From: Natronomonas halophila
GTDB lineage: Archaea > Halobacteriota > Halobacteria > Halobacteriales > Haloarculaceae
Length of the DNA stretch: 64,000 nt
Reading direction: 5' to 3'
Assembly: GCF_013391085.1 (NCBI RefSeq)
Contig: NZ_CP058334.1
Coordinates: 620,001 to 684,000 of the forward strand
Of this stretch, positions 1 to 6,712 are shown piece after piece; position 1 is the stretch's first letter; each line of letters opens with the position of its first letter. The notes beneath the pieces are model-generated. The model was not told where the DNA came from. It did not search any database and saw only the letters and a list, made by a program, of their open reading frames with translations. The position numbers and the translations under genes were made by a program.

Positions 1-442
1 CTTTCGTGCTGCCGTCTTCGAAGAACAACTCCAGCGTGTACAGCGATTTCTCGCCGAGCGGCGCGGCATCGTCATCGTAGTCGACGCGGACCTGCCGGCC
101 GCCGGCCAACACCTCGGCGTTCGCGGGTTGCTGTTGGACACGGGCGGCCTCGACGGATTGAGAGAGGGAGAACACCGCGAACGGCCCGGTGGTTTCGAAC
201 ACCGAATCCGACTGGTTGACGGCAACGCCAAGGAAGTCCTCGTCGAACTGCACGGGCGTGACGCGCACCTGTGAGGCCGCGGTCGGGCCCTCGGGCTCCG
301 AGTCACCGGCTGCCGGTGTCGGCGTCGAGGCTGTCTCTGTCGGCGTCGCGGTCGTCGTGTTCGTACCGTCCTGGGCGACGGCGCCCATCGGGACGGCAAC
401 CAGCGAGAGGATCAGTAGCGCGGCGAGGACGAGACGCTTCAT
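1..442 (-). CDS. Secreted Thr/Pro-rich protein (3' part beyond window)
   Basis: Leftward CDS starting at the ATG at 442 and running off the left edge, about 147 residues visible. It opens with a classical signal peptide: MKR, then a hydrophobic stretch to about residue 20 ending in VAQDG. A short Thr/Pro/Ala-rich linker follows, then a folded-looking segment of unknown family. It is therefore probably exported. The start overlaps the stop of the upstream gene (ATGA), so it is the promoter-distal member of the leftward operon and likely translationally coupled. Function not recognised; the operon context suggests an envelope or virion-like module, which is inference only. Confidence 0.65.
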   Translation of the reverse strand, partial: MKRLVLAALLILSLVAVPMGAVAQDGTNTTTATPTETASTPTPAAGDSEPEGPTAASQVRVTPVQFDEDFLGVAVNQSDSVFETTGPFAVFSLSQSVEAARVQQQPANAEVLAGGRQVRVDYDDDAAPLGEKSLYTLELFFEDGSTK

Positions 443-1455
443 GTATCGGCCTCCATGCCGGCGCCGTTGGCCTCACGCTGGTCTTTCGGGAGTCGCTCGG
501 CACGGCGGTCCTGACGGACTTCGACCGACCGCTGCGGCGTCGGTAGCCGCTCCAACGTCTCCATGATTTCCTCGCGAGCGGCTTCGCGATTGAATCGCTC
601 GTTGGACTGCATCCGCCGCTGAAGGTCGGACAGCAGCGCCTGTGCCTCGCCGAGTTTCGCGTCCTTGGTGTCGAGTCGCATCTTGTATTTCTCGATTTGC
701 TCTTTTTGCTGGAGGTAGCTCTCGTAGGGCATCTCGATGGGGGATCGATACTGGTAGTCGGCAGCGTTCGAGACGCCCTCGGTGGTTTCCTGGGCTTGCG
801 TGCGAATCTGGTAGTGGTCCTCGTCGATCTGGACGGCGTGACCCGGGATTTCGTGGGCGACGCGGTCGCTCAACACCGTGCGTTTCGACCGGAGTTCGCG
901 GTCGTGGGCGACAAGCTTCCGCCGGCCGAAGAGCCCGAGAATCCGGGTGGGGAAGTGCTCGTAGACGATCTTGTTGCCGTCGGTGTTCGTCGTCGTCTCG
1001 GCTTTGCCGTACCAGACGGTTTCGGTGCTTTCCTCGTCGCCGCCTTCGTCTTCGTAGACGATGTCGAGGCGGCCGCGGCCGCGGTCCTTCTTTGCCCGGT
1101 AGGCGACGCCGCCGAAGATACCGACGATGGCGATAACGCCGGCCTGAATCGCGTTCGCGTACGGGACTTCCGCCGGCGCGCCGGCTTTGAACGTGAAGTA
1201 GACGTAGACGCCAGTTGAGATGATGATGCCGCCGATAGCAAGTACCACCACCTTCGCGGGTAGCGTCAGGGTCTTGTGTTTCTTCAGCCACGAGACGCTG
1301 TAGTCGCCGCTGCGGCGGGCTTCCTGTTTCACGCGGTCGGTCCCGCTGTCGGGGTTTTCGCGGTCGTCACCGAAGACGTTCCAGCGGTCCAGCGCCCAGA
1401 TGACGAGCAGAACGATGACGACGGCGATAACGCCGATGGCGACGTAGTTCACCAT
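439..1455 (-). CDS. Membrane-anchored coiled-coil protein, unknown function
   Basis: 338 aa. Three hydrophobic segments near the N-terminus (about residues 4-22, 67-87 and 100-119) are followed by a basic stretch (KKDRGRGR), a mixed alpha/beta region with two nearby Trp/Tyr-rich strands, and a long charged helical region at about residues 240-315 likely to form a coiled coil (QQKEQIEKYK, LQRRMQSNER). The bulk is probably cytoplasmic. The stop of the preceding gene overlaps this start (TGATG), and its own stop overlaps the next start (ATGA). I do not recognise the family. Its high basic content compared with neighbouring housekeeping proteins fits an element-borne gene. Confidence 0.75.
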   Translation of the reverse strand: MVNYVAIGVIAVVIVLLVIWALDRWNVFGDDRENPDSGTDRVKQEARRSGDYSVSWLKKHKTLTLPAKVVVLAIGGIIISTGVYVYFTFKAGAPAEVPYANAIQAGVIAIVGIFGGVAYRAKKDRGRGRLDIVYEDEGGDEESTETVWYGKAETTTNTDGNKIVYEHFPTRILGLFGRRKLVAHDRELRSKRTVLSDRVAHEIPGHAVQIDEDHYQIRTQAQETTEGVSNAADYQYRSPIEMPYESYLQQKEQIEKYKMRLDTKDAKLGEAQALLSDLQRRMQSNERFNREAAREEIMETLERLPTPQRSVEVRQDRRAERLPKDQREANGAGMEADT

Positions 1456-2057
1456 CAGCGGTCCCCCTGAGCGACTTGCGCCTCGATACGGGCGGCTTCA
1501 TCACTCTCGTCAGTGTGGCCGATCTCGACGTCGCTCTCCTCGTAGAGATCCATCCCGCGTTCCCAGAGGGCGTTGTACTCTTCGGCGCGGTCGGCCAACG
1601 CCTGCGTAATTTGGTGGCAGCCGATGGATTCGGCATACCGCCGATAGGCGCGCTTCGTCTGGCTCATATCGGCGTCGGCGTACTCCGATTCGAGCGCTTC
1701 GCGTCGCCGGCGCTCGACTGGATCGATGAACACCGGACAGCGAGTTCGGTAGTGCTCACACCCCTTGCACGAGTCGGGGAAGTCGCCCGTGCCGTCGCCA
1801 TCGACGCGGCGCATCGGATATTCGGCCATCCCGGCGTCTTCGTCGTCGCTATCGATGCGGCGGAGTTGCGTGAGGTGGTGGTCGACGATGCTCACCATAT
1901 CGCCGCCGGGCAGGTCGTGGGCGTCTCGGAGCCACTGGTAGATGCGCTTGGTGAGGTCGGGATCGTCGACGAATCGGACTTCGGCAGCGAGCTCCTCCTG
2001 GAGCCAAGTGATGCTGCCGAAGCGAGACGGCTGCTGGTGCTGTGTCTGTGGGTTCAT
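1455..2057 (-). CDS. Hypothetical protein with four-cysteine motif
   Basis: 200 aa, soluble. Residues 97, 100, 107 and 147 are cysteines spaced C-x2-C-x6-C-x39-C, with the first three in CKGCEHYRTRC. This would suit zinc or an iron-sulfur cluster, though no known family is evident. The N-terminal part is Gln-rich and the rest is predicted helical with many Arg/Glu pairs. It sits 3 bases after the stop of the 85-aa gene and overlaps the membrane protein gene downstream, so all are in one transcript. Function unknown. Confidence 0.7.
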   Translation of the reverse strand: MNPQTQHQQPSRFGSITWLQEELAAEVRFVDDPDLTKRIYQWLRDAHDLPGGDMVSIVDHHLTQLRRIDSDDEDAGMAEYPMRRVDGDGTGDFPDSCKGCEHYRTRCPVFIDPVERRRREALESEYADADMSQTKRAYRRYAESIGCHQITQALADRAEEYNALWERGMDLYEESDVEIGHTDESDEAARIEAQVAQGDR

Positions 2058-2060
2058 GGA

Positions 2061-2318
2061 TTAATCAGTCTCCTGTAATCGGTGGTCGGCGAGCGGTGCG
2101 TCTGGCGGTGTTTGGATGTCGAGACCGTCAAGGAGGTCGGCGATGGTCGGCGTCACCTCCACCGGCGTCAGCAACAGCCCGACGCCGGCGATGGTGCGGA
2201 CGCTGAACTCGTCGTGTGGGTCGAAGGGACAGGCGTCGCTGCGACTCACGTCGGCTGGAATGTAGAACTGGATGTTGCCGGCGCCAACCTCGGTGACAGT
2301 CCCCGTCTCGTGGGGCAT
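2061..2318 (-). CDS. Small AbrB/SpoVT-like protein (possible DNA-binding)
   Basis: 85 aa. The N-terminal 50 residues (GTVTEVGAGNIQFYIPADV, then a FSVRTI strand and GVGLLLTP) resemble the swapped-hairpin AbrB/SpoVT fold of antitoxins and transition-state regulators, with the usual pattern of alternating strands around an IP-A turn. Assignment is by eye and tentative. It is the first gene after a TATA-like element at about 2374-2383 and three TTACAA/TTGTAA half-sites (2331-2368), so it could autoregulate the leftward operon. The start is ATG at 2318. Confidence 0.55.
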   Translation of the reverse strand: MPHETGTVTEVGAGNIQFYIPADVSRSDACPFDPHDEFSVRTIAGVGLLLTPVEVTPTIADLLDGLDIQTPPDAPLADHRLQETD

Positions 2319-2330
2319 GTCTAAGTCGTG

Positions 2331-2383
2331 GTTGTAATGGTTACAATCGAGGAATCCGTTACAATCGGCGGCCGATTAAAAAC
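2331..2383 (-). promoter_or_regulatory. Promoter/operator of the left-end operon
   Basis: On the minus strand a TATA-like TTTTTAATC lies at about 2374-2383. Downstream of it, across the expected start site, are GATTGTAAC repeated twice (2341-2350 and 2358-2367) and a divergent half-site GTTGTAA at 2331-2337. Together with 2341-2349 this makes a TTGTAA/TTACAA inverted pair. Such spaced half-sites look like an operator, possibly for the AbrB-like product of the first gene. The remainder of 2319-2463 shows no gene. Confidence 0.45.
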
Positions 2384-2463
2384 GGCGGCCCGGGGCCACG
2401 GGCCCGCGGACCGGCGGCGTAACTCCGGGTCATCCAGCGATTTTCTTTCGGAGGCTGGTTGAA

Positions 2464-3024
2464 TCATCGAGGTTCGAGGTATGCGTCGCCCTCGGAGATC
2501 CGGAACTCGCGCTCCCCGAGATACGTATGCACGCAGAGCTTGTAGATCTCGTAGCCGAACTCCGGGATGGTCGTACCCGTCGTCTCGCCGAAATTGATGT
2601 ATCCAGTTTCCGGGTTATAGCGACGCCGGACGCGGTGGGCGCCGTACTCTATAGTTTGCCCTCCGAGTTCGCGCTCCTTCGGGAGCGGGAGCTTCGGGGC
2701 GGTGAGTTCGACGGGTTTCTGTTCGCGATGCAGGACGTCGCCGCGGCCGTCGATACAGTCGTCGTCAACGAGCCACGCGAGGAGTTCGGCGGGCCGGCCG
2801 CCGTTCCACGCTGGTTCTTCGAGTTGGGTGCGACACAGCGGCTGGCAAAAGCGGAGGGCGAGTTGGCGGGCTTTGTGCTCGGCGGCGTCAGTGCCGGCGA
2901 CCTCGACGTGGCCGCGTTGGCGGTCGGGCGTGGTGTCGTCGCCCCACCAGTTGTCGCGGTTCCCGAGCGGTTCGCGACTGCTAAGGCTGGTGCTGTCGCT
3001 CTCGGTGGATTGGCGTGTGGACAT
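2464..3024 (-). CDS. Hypothetical protein, element-associated
   Basis: 186 aa from the ATG at 3024; a GTG at 3144 would add 40 residues and lies near a TATA-like GTTATATCGA (3161-3170), so the longer form cannot be excluded. The chosen N-terminus is Ser/Thr-rich and disordered. Residues about 50-75 contain paired cysteines (FCQPLCR), then a helix, and the C-terminal half is strand-rich (RRRYNPETGYINFGE, EREFRISEGD). No family recognised. It is separated from the downstream four-gene cluster by its regulatory region, so it is probably a separate transcript. Composition is less acidic than the core genes. Confidence 0.6.
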   Translation of the reverse strand: MSTRQSTESDSTSLSSREPLGNRDNWWGDDTTPDRQRGHVEVAGTDAAEHKARQLALRFCQPLCRTQLEEPAWNGGRPAELLAWLVDDDCIDGRGDVLHREQKPVELTAPKLPLPKERELGGQTIEYGAHRVRRRYNPETGYINFGETTGTTIPEFGYEIYKLCVHTYLGEREFRISEGDAYLEPR

Positions 3025-3493
3025 GATGGGTGAAGGTGACAGTTGGGACTGGTGTACTCGGCGTGCGGTGTTCGCGCTGCGCCTCCGCCAGTCCAACTGG
3101 GTTGGGTTTTCAGGGGCAGCGTTGTATCCCGGATGGGGCCACACGCACGCCGCGCGTTACTCGATATAACTGCCTCCTCCTAGAAAAACCTATGCCTATA
3201 TTCGCGTTTCAAGCACTCTACCCACCGATTTCCTATTAAAATACCCAAGAAACTGATAGGTATAGGTGTTGCTTTATTGTCTCGGGTTGTGGGTGGCTCA
3301 GCTGTCGATACGCCCGAATGTTTAAACCCCTAGGCGCGGCCACCAGTATGTGAGCGCAGACAGCACGCGAGAAAGACGGGTTCGAGGGAGCTACCCAAGT
3401 TCCCCTCGCCGACATCTGATTGTTGGTGAGGGGACGCTTAAACCCCGCGGCCCAACTTCTCGTCGTGAAACCGCTGCGCCGCAACCACCAACC
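3025..3493. other. Intergenic region with AT-rich divergent promoter block
   Basis: No convincing gene. 3150-3250 is AT-rich with a minus-strand TATA candidate at 3161-3170 and imperfect inverted copies CCTATGCCTATA (3189-3200) and GATAGGTATAGG (3256-3267). Two similar plus-strand TATA-like boxes, GTTTAAACCCC (about 3319) and CTTAAACCCC (about 3438), precede the pilin gene. The second is suitably placed for a short leader to the ATG at 3494. The in-frame extension upstream of that ATG is not acidic and lacks coding character, so I did not use it. Confidence 0.4.
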
Positions 3494-3940
3494 ATGGAAT
3501 TCAAACAACTACTCAACGACGACGACGCGGTGTCGCCGGTCATCGGTGTCATTCTGATGGTCGCAATCACCGTGATTCTCGCGGCCGTGATCGGGACATT
3601 CGTTCTCGGTCTCGGCGACCAGGTTCAGGAAACCGCACCGAACGCACAGTTCAGCACCGACTACGATACGTCGGGCGACCCGGCACTTACCATCACGCAT
3701 GACGGTGGGAGTACCATCCCTGCAGACCGACTCACTATCTCCGGGAACAATCACCTGAACCCAAACACGAATGAGACATGGATAGATTATGCAGGCACTG
3801 TCAGCGGTGATAGCGAGGTGGCAGCCGGTGACCAAGCTACTGTCACGTTCCAATCGGATATTTCGGACAACAGTGCGCGCGTCATCTGGACGTCTGAGGG
3901 CGGCGGCCGAACCGCAACCCTCACCGAGTGGGAAGCCTAA
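3494..3940 (+). CDS. Archaeal type IV pilin
   Basis: 148 aa. The N-terminus carries a class III leader: MEFKQLLNDDDAVSPVIG followed by an unbroken hydrophobic helix (residues about 15-37). This is the haloarchaeal pilin/flagellin-like signature processed by the prepilin peptidase PibD and assembled by the PilB/PilC machinery. The C-terminal domain is Asp/Thr/Gly-rich and strand-forming, as in surface-exposed pilin heads. No PilB or PilC neighbour lies in the window, so this is an orphan pilin gene. The start was chosen at 3494 because the leader begins there. A T-rich tract follows the stop. Confidence 0.85.
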   Translation: MEFKQLLNDDDAVSPVIGVILMVAITVILAAVIGTFVLGLGDQVQETAPNAQFSTDYDTSGDPALTITHDGGSTIPADRLTISGNNHLNPNTNETWIDYAGTVSGDSEVAAGDQATVTFQSDISDNSARVIWTSEGGGRTATLTEWEA

Positions 3941-3954
3941 CTGAGCTAACCGAC

Positions 3955-3966
3955 CGCTTTTTTATT
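3955..3966 (+). terminator. T-rich terminator after pilin gene
   Basis: A CGCTTTTTTATTTG tract 15-25 bases after the pilin stop, with no strong hairpin; it is of the oligo-T type used by archaeal RNA polymerase. Confidence 0.4.
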
Positions 3967-4135
3967 TGCGCACCACCTCGATAGCACCGTGCTTGCCGAC
4001 CCGACCGACGCTGCGGCCGCCAAGAAAGCCCTCGTCCGCACGTACAACCCACCGGGCTACGATGACTCAGGGGCTGTATGCAGGACTACGAGCGTGTCCG
4101 GCGCGCCGCGGCCAAACAGCAGGAATCCTGAATAC
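3966..4135 (+). pseudogene. Possible gene remnant between pilin and pirin genes
   Basis: One frame from about 3978 reads GCG CAC CAC and continues to LADPTDAAAAKKALVRTYNP. A second frame from the ATG at 4079 reads MQDYERVRRAAAKQQES then a stop at 4130-4132. Both pieces have haloarchaeal codon and amino-acid character, and they would join across a single frame change near 4070. This looks like the C-terminal relic of a lost gene. It is too short to identify and could be chance. Confidence 0.2.
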
Positions 4136-4175
4136 CTCCGAACCCATTTATCGCCAGAAAGCATAGCGAGACCTA

Positions 4176-4943
4176 ATGGAAAACACCCCATCGGCGAAAA
4201 CACAGGCGCAGATATATACGGCCCCACAAACAGATGTCTCGCAGAATCAGGGCAAGTTTCGAACCAATTTCAACTTCCCCGGGCGCACGCTTCCTGACCA
4301 CGACGACCACGGCTACGGTCCGCTGGCGACCGTCGTCGAGTCGTTCATGGACCCCGGCACGCTGATTCGGATGCACCAGCACCGCAACGAAGAGATCATC
4401 TCGTGGGTGCCCGAGGGCGTGATGCGCCACGACGACCGGCAGGGGAACGAACTGGTGACCGACCCCGAGCATCTGATGGTGATGAACGCCGGCAGCGGCT
4501 TCTGGCACGCCGAAGAAACCGAGGCCGGGGACCCGCCGCTGCGGATGCTCCAGATTTTCGTCCGCCCCCATAGCCTCGATTTGGAGCCGGACATCCAGCA
4601 CGAACCCATCCCCGAGCAGACGGCAAACGAGTGGCGCCACCTCTTCGGCCCGAAGGGCGGGGACGCGCCGCTGTACGTCCGCAACGACGTGGCGTTCTAC
4701 GACTGCCGACTCGACGAGGACGCGACCGTCGCACTTCCCACACGCGCCGGGTGGGATACCTACCTCTACGTGTTCGACGGCGCGGTGACCGTCGGCGAGG
4801 ACGCCCACGTCGGATTCACCGAAAGCGCGCTCGTGACCGACGGCGAGGACGTCGCCGTGACCGCCACCGAGGAGTCGACTATCGTCGCCTTCTGTATCAA
4901 CCCCGAAGCACCGATTACCCGACAGGGAACGATTGGCCGCTGA
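4176..4943 (+). CDS. Pirin family bicupin protein
   Basis: 255 aa, the usual pirin/YhhW length. The N-terminal cupin shows the metal-ligand pattern MHQHRNEE ... GVMRHDD, with the His-x-His, Glu and His of quercetinase-like pirins, and the C-terminal cupin is degenerate. Members act as quercetin dioxygenases or metal-dependent regulators; the substrate here is unknown. A CATTTATCG box at about 4145-4153 lies 28 bases before the ATG, so the mRNA is probably leaderless. It stands alone, followed about 100 bases later by a DoxX gene with its own promoter. Confidence 0.85.
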   Translation: MENTPSAKTQAQIYTAPQTDVSQNQGKFRTNFNFPGRTLPDHDDHGYGPLATVVESFMDPGTLIRMHQHRNEEIISWVPEGVMRHDDRQGNELVTDPEHLMVMNAGSGFWHAEETEAGDPPLRMLQIFVRPHSLDLEPDIQHEPIPEQTANEWRHLFGPKGGDAPLYVRNDVAFYDCRLDEDATVALPTRAGWDTYLYVFDGAVTVGEDAHVGFTESALVTDGEDVAVTATEESTIVAFCINPEAPITRQGTIGR

Positions 4944-5000
4944 CGCGTCGCCGGGGATGACGAGTCGTGGAACGACGCGAGCCACACCCGTCAACCTCGC

Positions 5001-5041
5001 ATGAATATTTAAATACCACATCCATGAAATATGATGTGGTA
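5001..5041 (+). promoter_or_regulatory. TATA box and perfect palindromic operator before DoxX gene
   Basis: A strong TATA element, ATATTTAAATA (5005-5015), is followed by a perfect 9-base inverted repeat TACCACATC (5014-5022) / GATGTGGTA (5033-5041) with a 10-base spacer. The right arm ends at the A of the ATG start. The palindrome covers the expected transcription start of a leaderless gene, the position expected for a repressor. Confidence 0.6.
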
Positions 5042-5595
5042 TGGCATCCCAAGAAGTACGGCTGGAAAGCACCATCGGTAGCTACACGGCGAGCGGCCAA
5101 CTCCATACGCTGAGCGTCTGGTTCATCCTCGCGTTGCGGCTCATGATGGGGCTGGCGTTCCTGCAAAGCGGGGTCGATAAGGTACTGTCCGGTAGTTTCA
5201 GCGCCGCGGGCTACCTTCAGAACGCCCCGCCGGCAAACGGCAGTCCGGTCGCGGACCTGTTCGTGAGTATGGGGAACACCCCGTTATTCGTCGACTTCGT
5301 GAACATCGCCGTCCCGTGGGGCGAGGTCCTCATCGGCCTCGGCTTGCTCGTCGGCTGTCTCACCAGACTGGCCGCCTTCTGGGGTGCGTTCATGATGCTC
5401 ATGTTCTATCTGGGCAACTGGGACATCAGCCACGGCTACATCAACGGCGACTTCGCGTATATGCTGGTGTTCCTCTCGGTGGCCGCGTTCGGCGCCGGCC
5501 GTATCCTCGGCCTCGACGCCTACATCGAGCAATACGACGTCGGCGGCCAACCGCTCGTCGAGCGGTATCCGTGGACCCGGTACTTCCTCGGCTAG
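5041..5595 (+). CDS. DoxX family membrane protein
   Basis: 184 aa, four predicted membrane helices (about residues 26-46, 83-104, 108-126, 135-152). The DoxX hallmarks are present: RLMMGLAFLQSGVDK in the first helix and a short helical hairpin before a second helix pair. DoxX/DoxD-type proteins are small quinone-linked or redox-associated membrane subunits; the exact substrate here is unknown. The start is set by the TATA box about 30 bases upstream and the operator abutting the ATG. No partner subunit is adjacent; a second, shorter DoxX-like protein is encoded at 26610-27032. Confidence 0.85.
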   Translation: MASQEVRLESTIGSYTASGQLHTLSVWFILALRLMMGLAFLQSGVDKVLSGSFSAAGYLQNAPPANGSPVADLFVSMGNTPLFVDFVNIAVPWGEVLIGLGLLVGCLTRLAAFWGAFMMLMFYLGNWDISHGYINGDFAYMLVFLSVAAFGAGRILGLDAYIEQYDVGGQPLVERYPWTRYFLG

Positions 5596-5691
5596 CGGTT
5601 CGATTCCTCTTTTATTGCCGTCCGCCGCGACCACCAGCACGAATTGCTACGGGACAGGGGTTTATCCGTCCCATCCGACTAGGGCTCCGTA

Positions 5692-6381
5692 ATGCCGTCC
5701 CCGTTCGAGGTGCTGGAGATCGAGCCCGGAGCAGACGAGGAGACGGTCGAACGGGCCTATCGCGAGCGCATCAAGGACGCCCACCCGGACCACGGCGGCT
5801 CACGGGAAGCCTTCCGGCGGGTCCGCGGCGCCTACGAGTCGATTCTGAACGGCGACGTCGATGTCGACGGCGATGGCGACGCCGCGGAAGATGCCACGGC
5901 GACGAACGGAACGACGTCGGATTCCGAACCGACCGCCGAGAAGCCGCCCGAGGAACGGCCCTCGCGCGTGGAGTATCTCAACTACGAGGTGCTGGCGGAT
6001 TTCGGCTGGTCGGTCACCGACGACGACCTCTTCGAGAAGGCATCGGCGGCGGACCTCGATACGCGGGATTACGGTCGCTTTCTCGTCGAACCAAACGAGT
6101 TGCTGCTGGAAGCCGCCGAGGAACGCGGCTTCACATGGCCCTTCGCCTGCCGGGGCGGGGCGTGTGCGAACTGCGCGGTCAAGGTAGTCGAGGGCGAACT
6201 CTCACAGCCGGTCGACCACATCCTACCTCCAGAACTCGTCGAGCGGGACATCCGGCTGTCCTGTGTCGGCGAACCGCTCACGGAGACGCTCCGTATCGTC
6301 TACAACGTCAAGCACCTGCCGGAGTTAGAGGAACTCCGTCTGCCCCCGGGGCCGTTCAAACGCGCCAAGGCCGATGACTGA
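5692..6381 (+). CDS. J-domain/2Fe-2S ferredoxin fusion protein
   Basis: 229 aa. Residues 4-50 form a J domain with the HPD motif at 31-33, which in DnaJ proteins stimulates Hsp70. An acidic, disordered linker (55-92) follows. Residues 125-210 are a plant-type ferredoxin domain with Cys153, 158, 161 and 191 (C-x4-C-x2-C-x29-C) for one [2Fe-2S] cluster. Ferredoxins of this organisation are found in haloarchaea, and the first such domain is often just the halophilic insertion region. Here the HPD is intact, so a link to Fe-S cluster handling by Hsp70 is possible. Leaderless start after GTTTATC at about 5659. Confidence 0.85.
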   Translation: MPSPFEVLEIEPGADEETVERAYRERIKDAHPDHGGSREAFRRVRGAYESILNGDVDVDGDGDAAEDATATNGTTSDSEPTAEKPPEERPSRVEYLNYEVLADFGWSVTDDDLFEKASAADLDTRDYGRFLVEPNELLLEAAEERGFTWPFACRGGACANCAVKVVEGELSQPVDHILPPELVERDIRLSCVGEPLTETLRIVYNVKHLPELEELRLPPGPFKRAKADD

Positions 6382-6428
6382 CGGGAGACTGCCGACAACG
6401 GGTTTCGAACGCCGTTTTCGGTCCGGCG

Positions 6429-6438
6429 TATTTATATC
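6429..6438 (+). promoter_or_regulatory. TATA box upstream of candidate ncRNA
   Basis: TATTTATATC centred near 6433; no ORF begins within the next 150 bases. It lies 26 bases before the base of a hairpin starting at 6459. Confidence 0.45.
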
Positions 6439-6458
6439 GGGCCGCCGAAGCATCGGCC

Positions 6459-6555
6459 GCCTAGAGGCGACCCGCCGATAGGCTCCGTCTTCGGGCTGGC
6501 AGCCTGCATCACTGCCTTTCCGAGCGCGTTCTTCCCGCGATAACGGCGTTATCAG
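6459..6555 (+). ncRNA. Candidate structured small RNA
   Basis: The predicted start site coincides with GCCTA (6459-6463), which pairs with TAGGC (6479-6483). Inside are facing GA/GA dinucleotides, a GGCG/CGCC stem and an ACC loop. Further hairpins follow: GGCT-GGC-AGCC (6494-6504), CGCG...CGCG near 6525-6539 and a GATAAC-GGC-GTTATC stem ending near 6553. No ORF is present. The tandem GA/GA internal loop is typical of protein-binding RNA motifs. Length and 3' end are guesses; no known class recognised. Confidence 0.35.
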
Positions 6556-6607
6556 ATACCGAAACTGCTCTCGTGGTATTTAGTTACGCTGTTGACAATA
6601 GTACCGT

Positions 6608-6703
6608 ATGTACCTGTTACAGAAGGGTGGGTTGTTTCTGTTGACCGCGCTGATAGTCGGGGTGGTGTTGCTGGCGATCTCGTATCTCGGCACGACGCTG
6701 TAA
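6608..6703 (+). CDS. 31-residue single-span membrane microprotein
   Basis: ATG at 6608, TAA at 6701-6703. The product is MYLLQKGG followed by a hydrophobic helix (LFLLTALIVGVVLLAI) and a short SYLGTTL tail, i.e. one transmembrane segment. GTATTTAG at about 6575-6582 is a TATA box at leaderless distance from this ATG, and the third positions are GC-rich, both supporting a real gene. It is convergent with the histidine kinase gene, whose stop lies 10 bases away. Such microproteins often bind larger membrane partners; the partner is unknown. Confidence 0.55.
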   Translation: MYLLQKGGLFLLTALIVGVVLLAISYLGTTL

Positions 6704-6712
6704 GGGGAGAGG

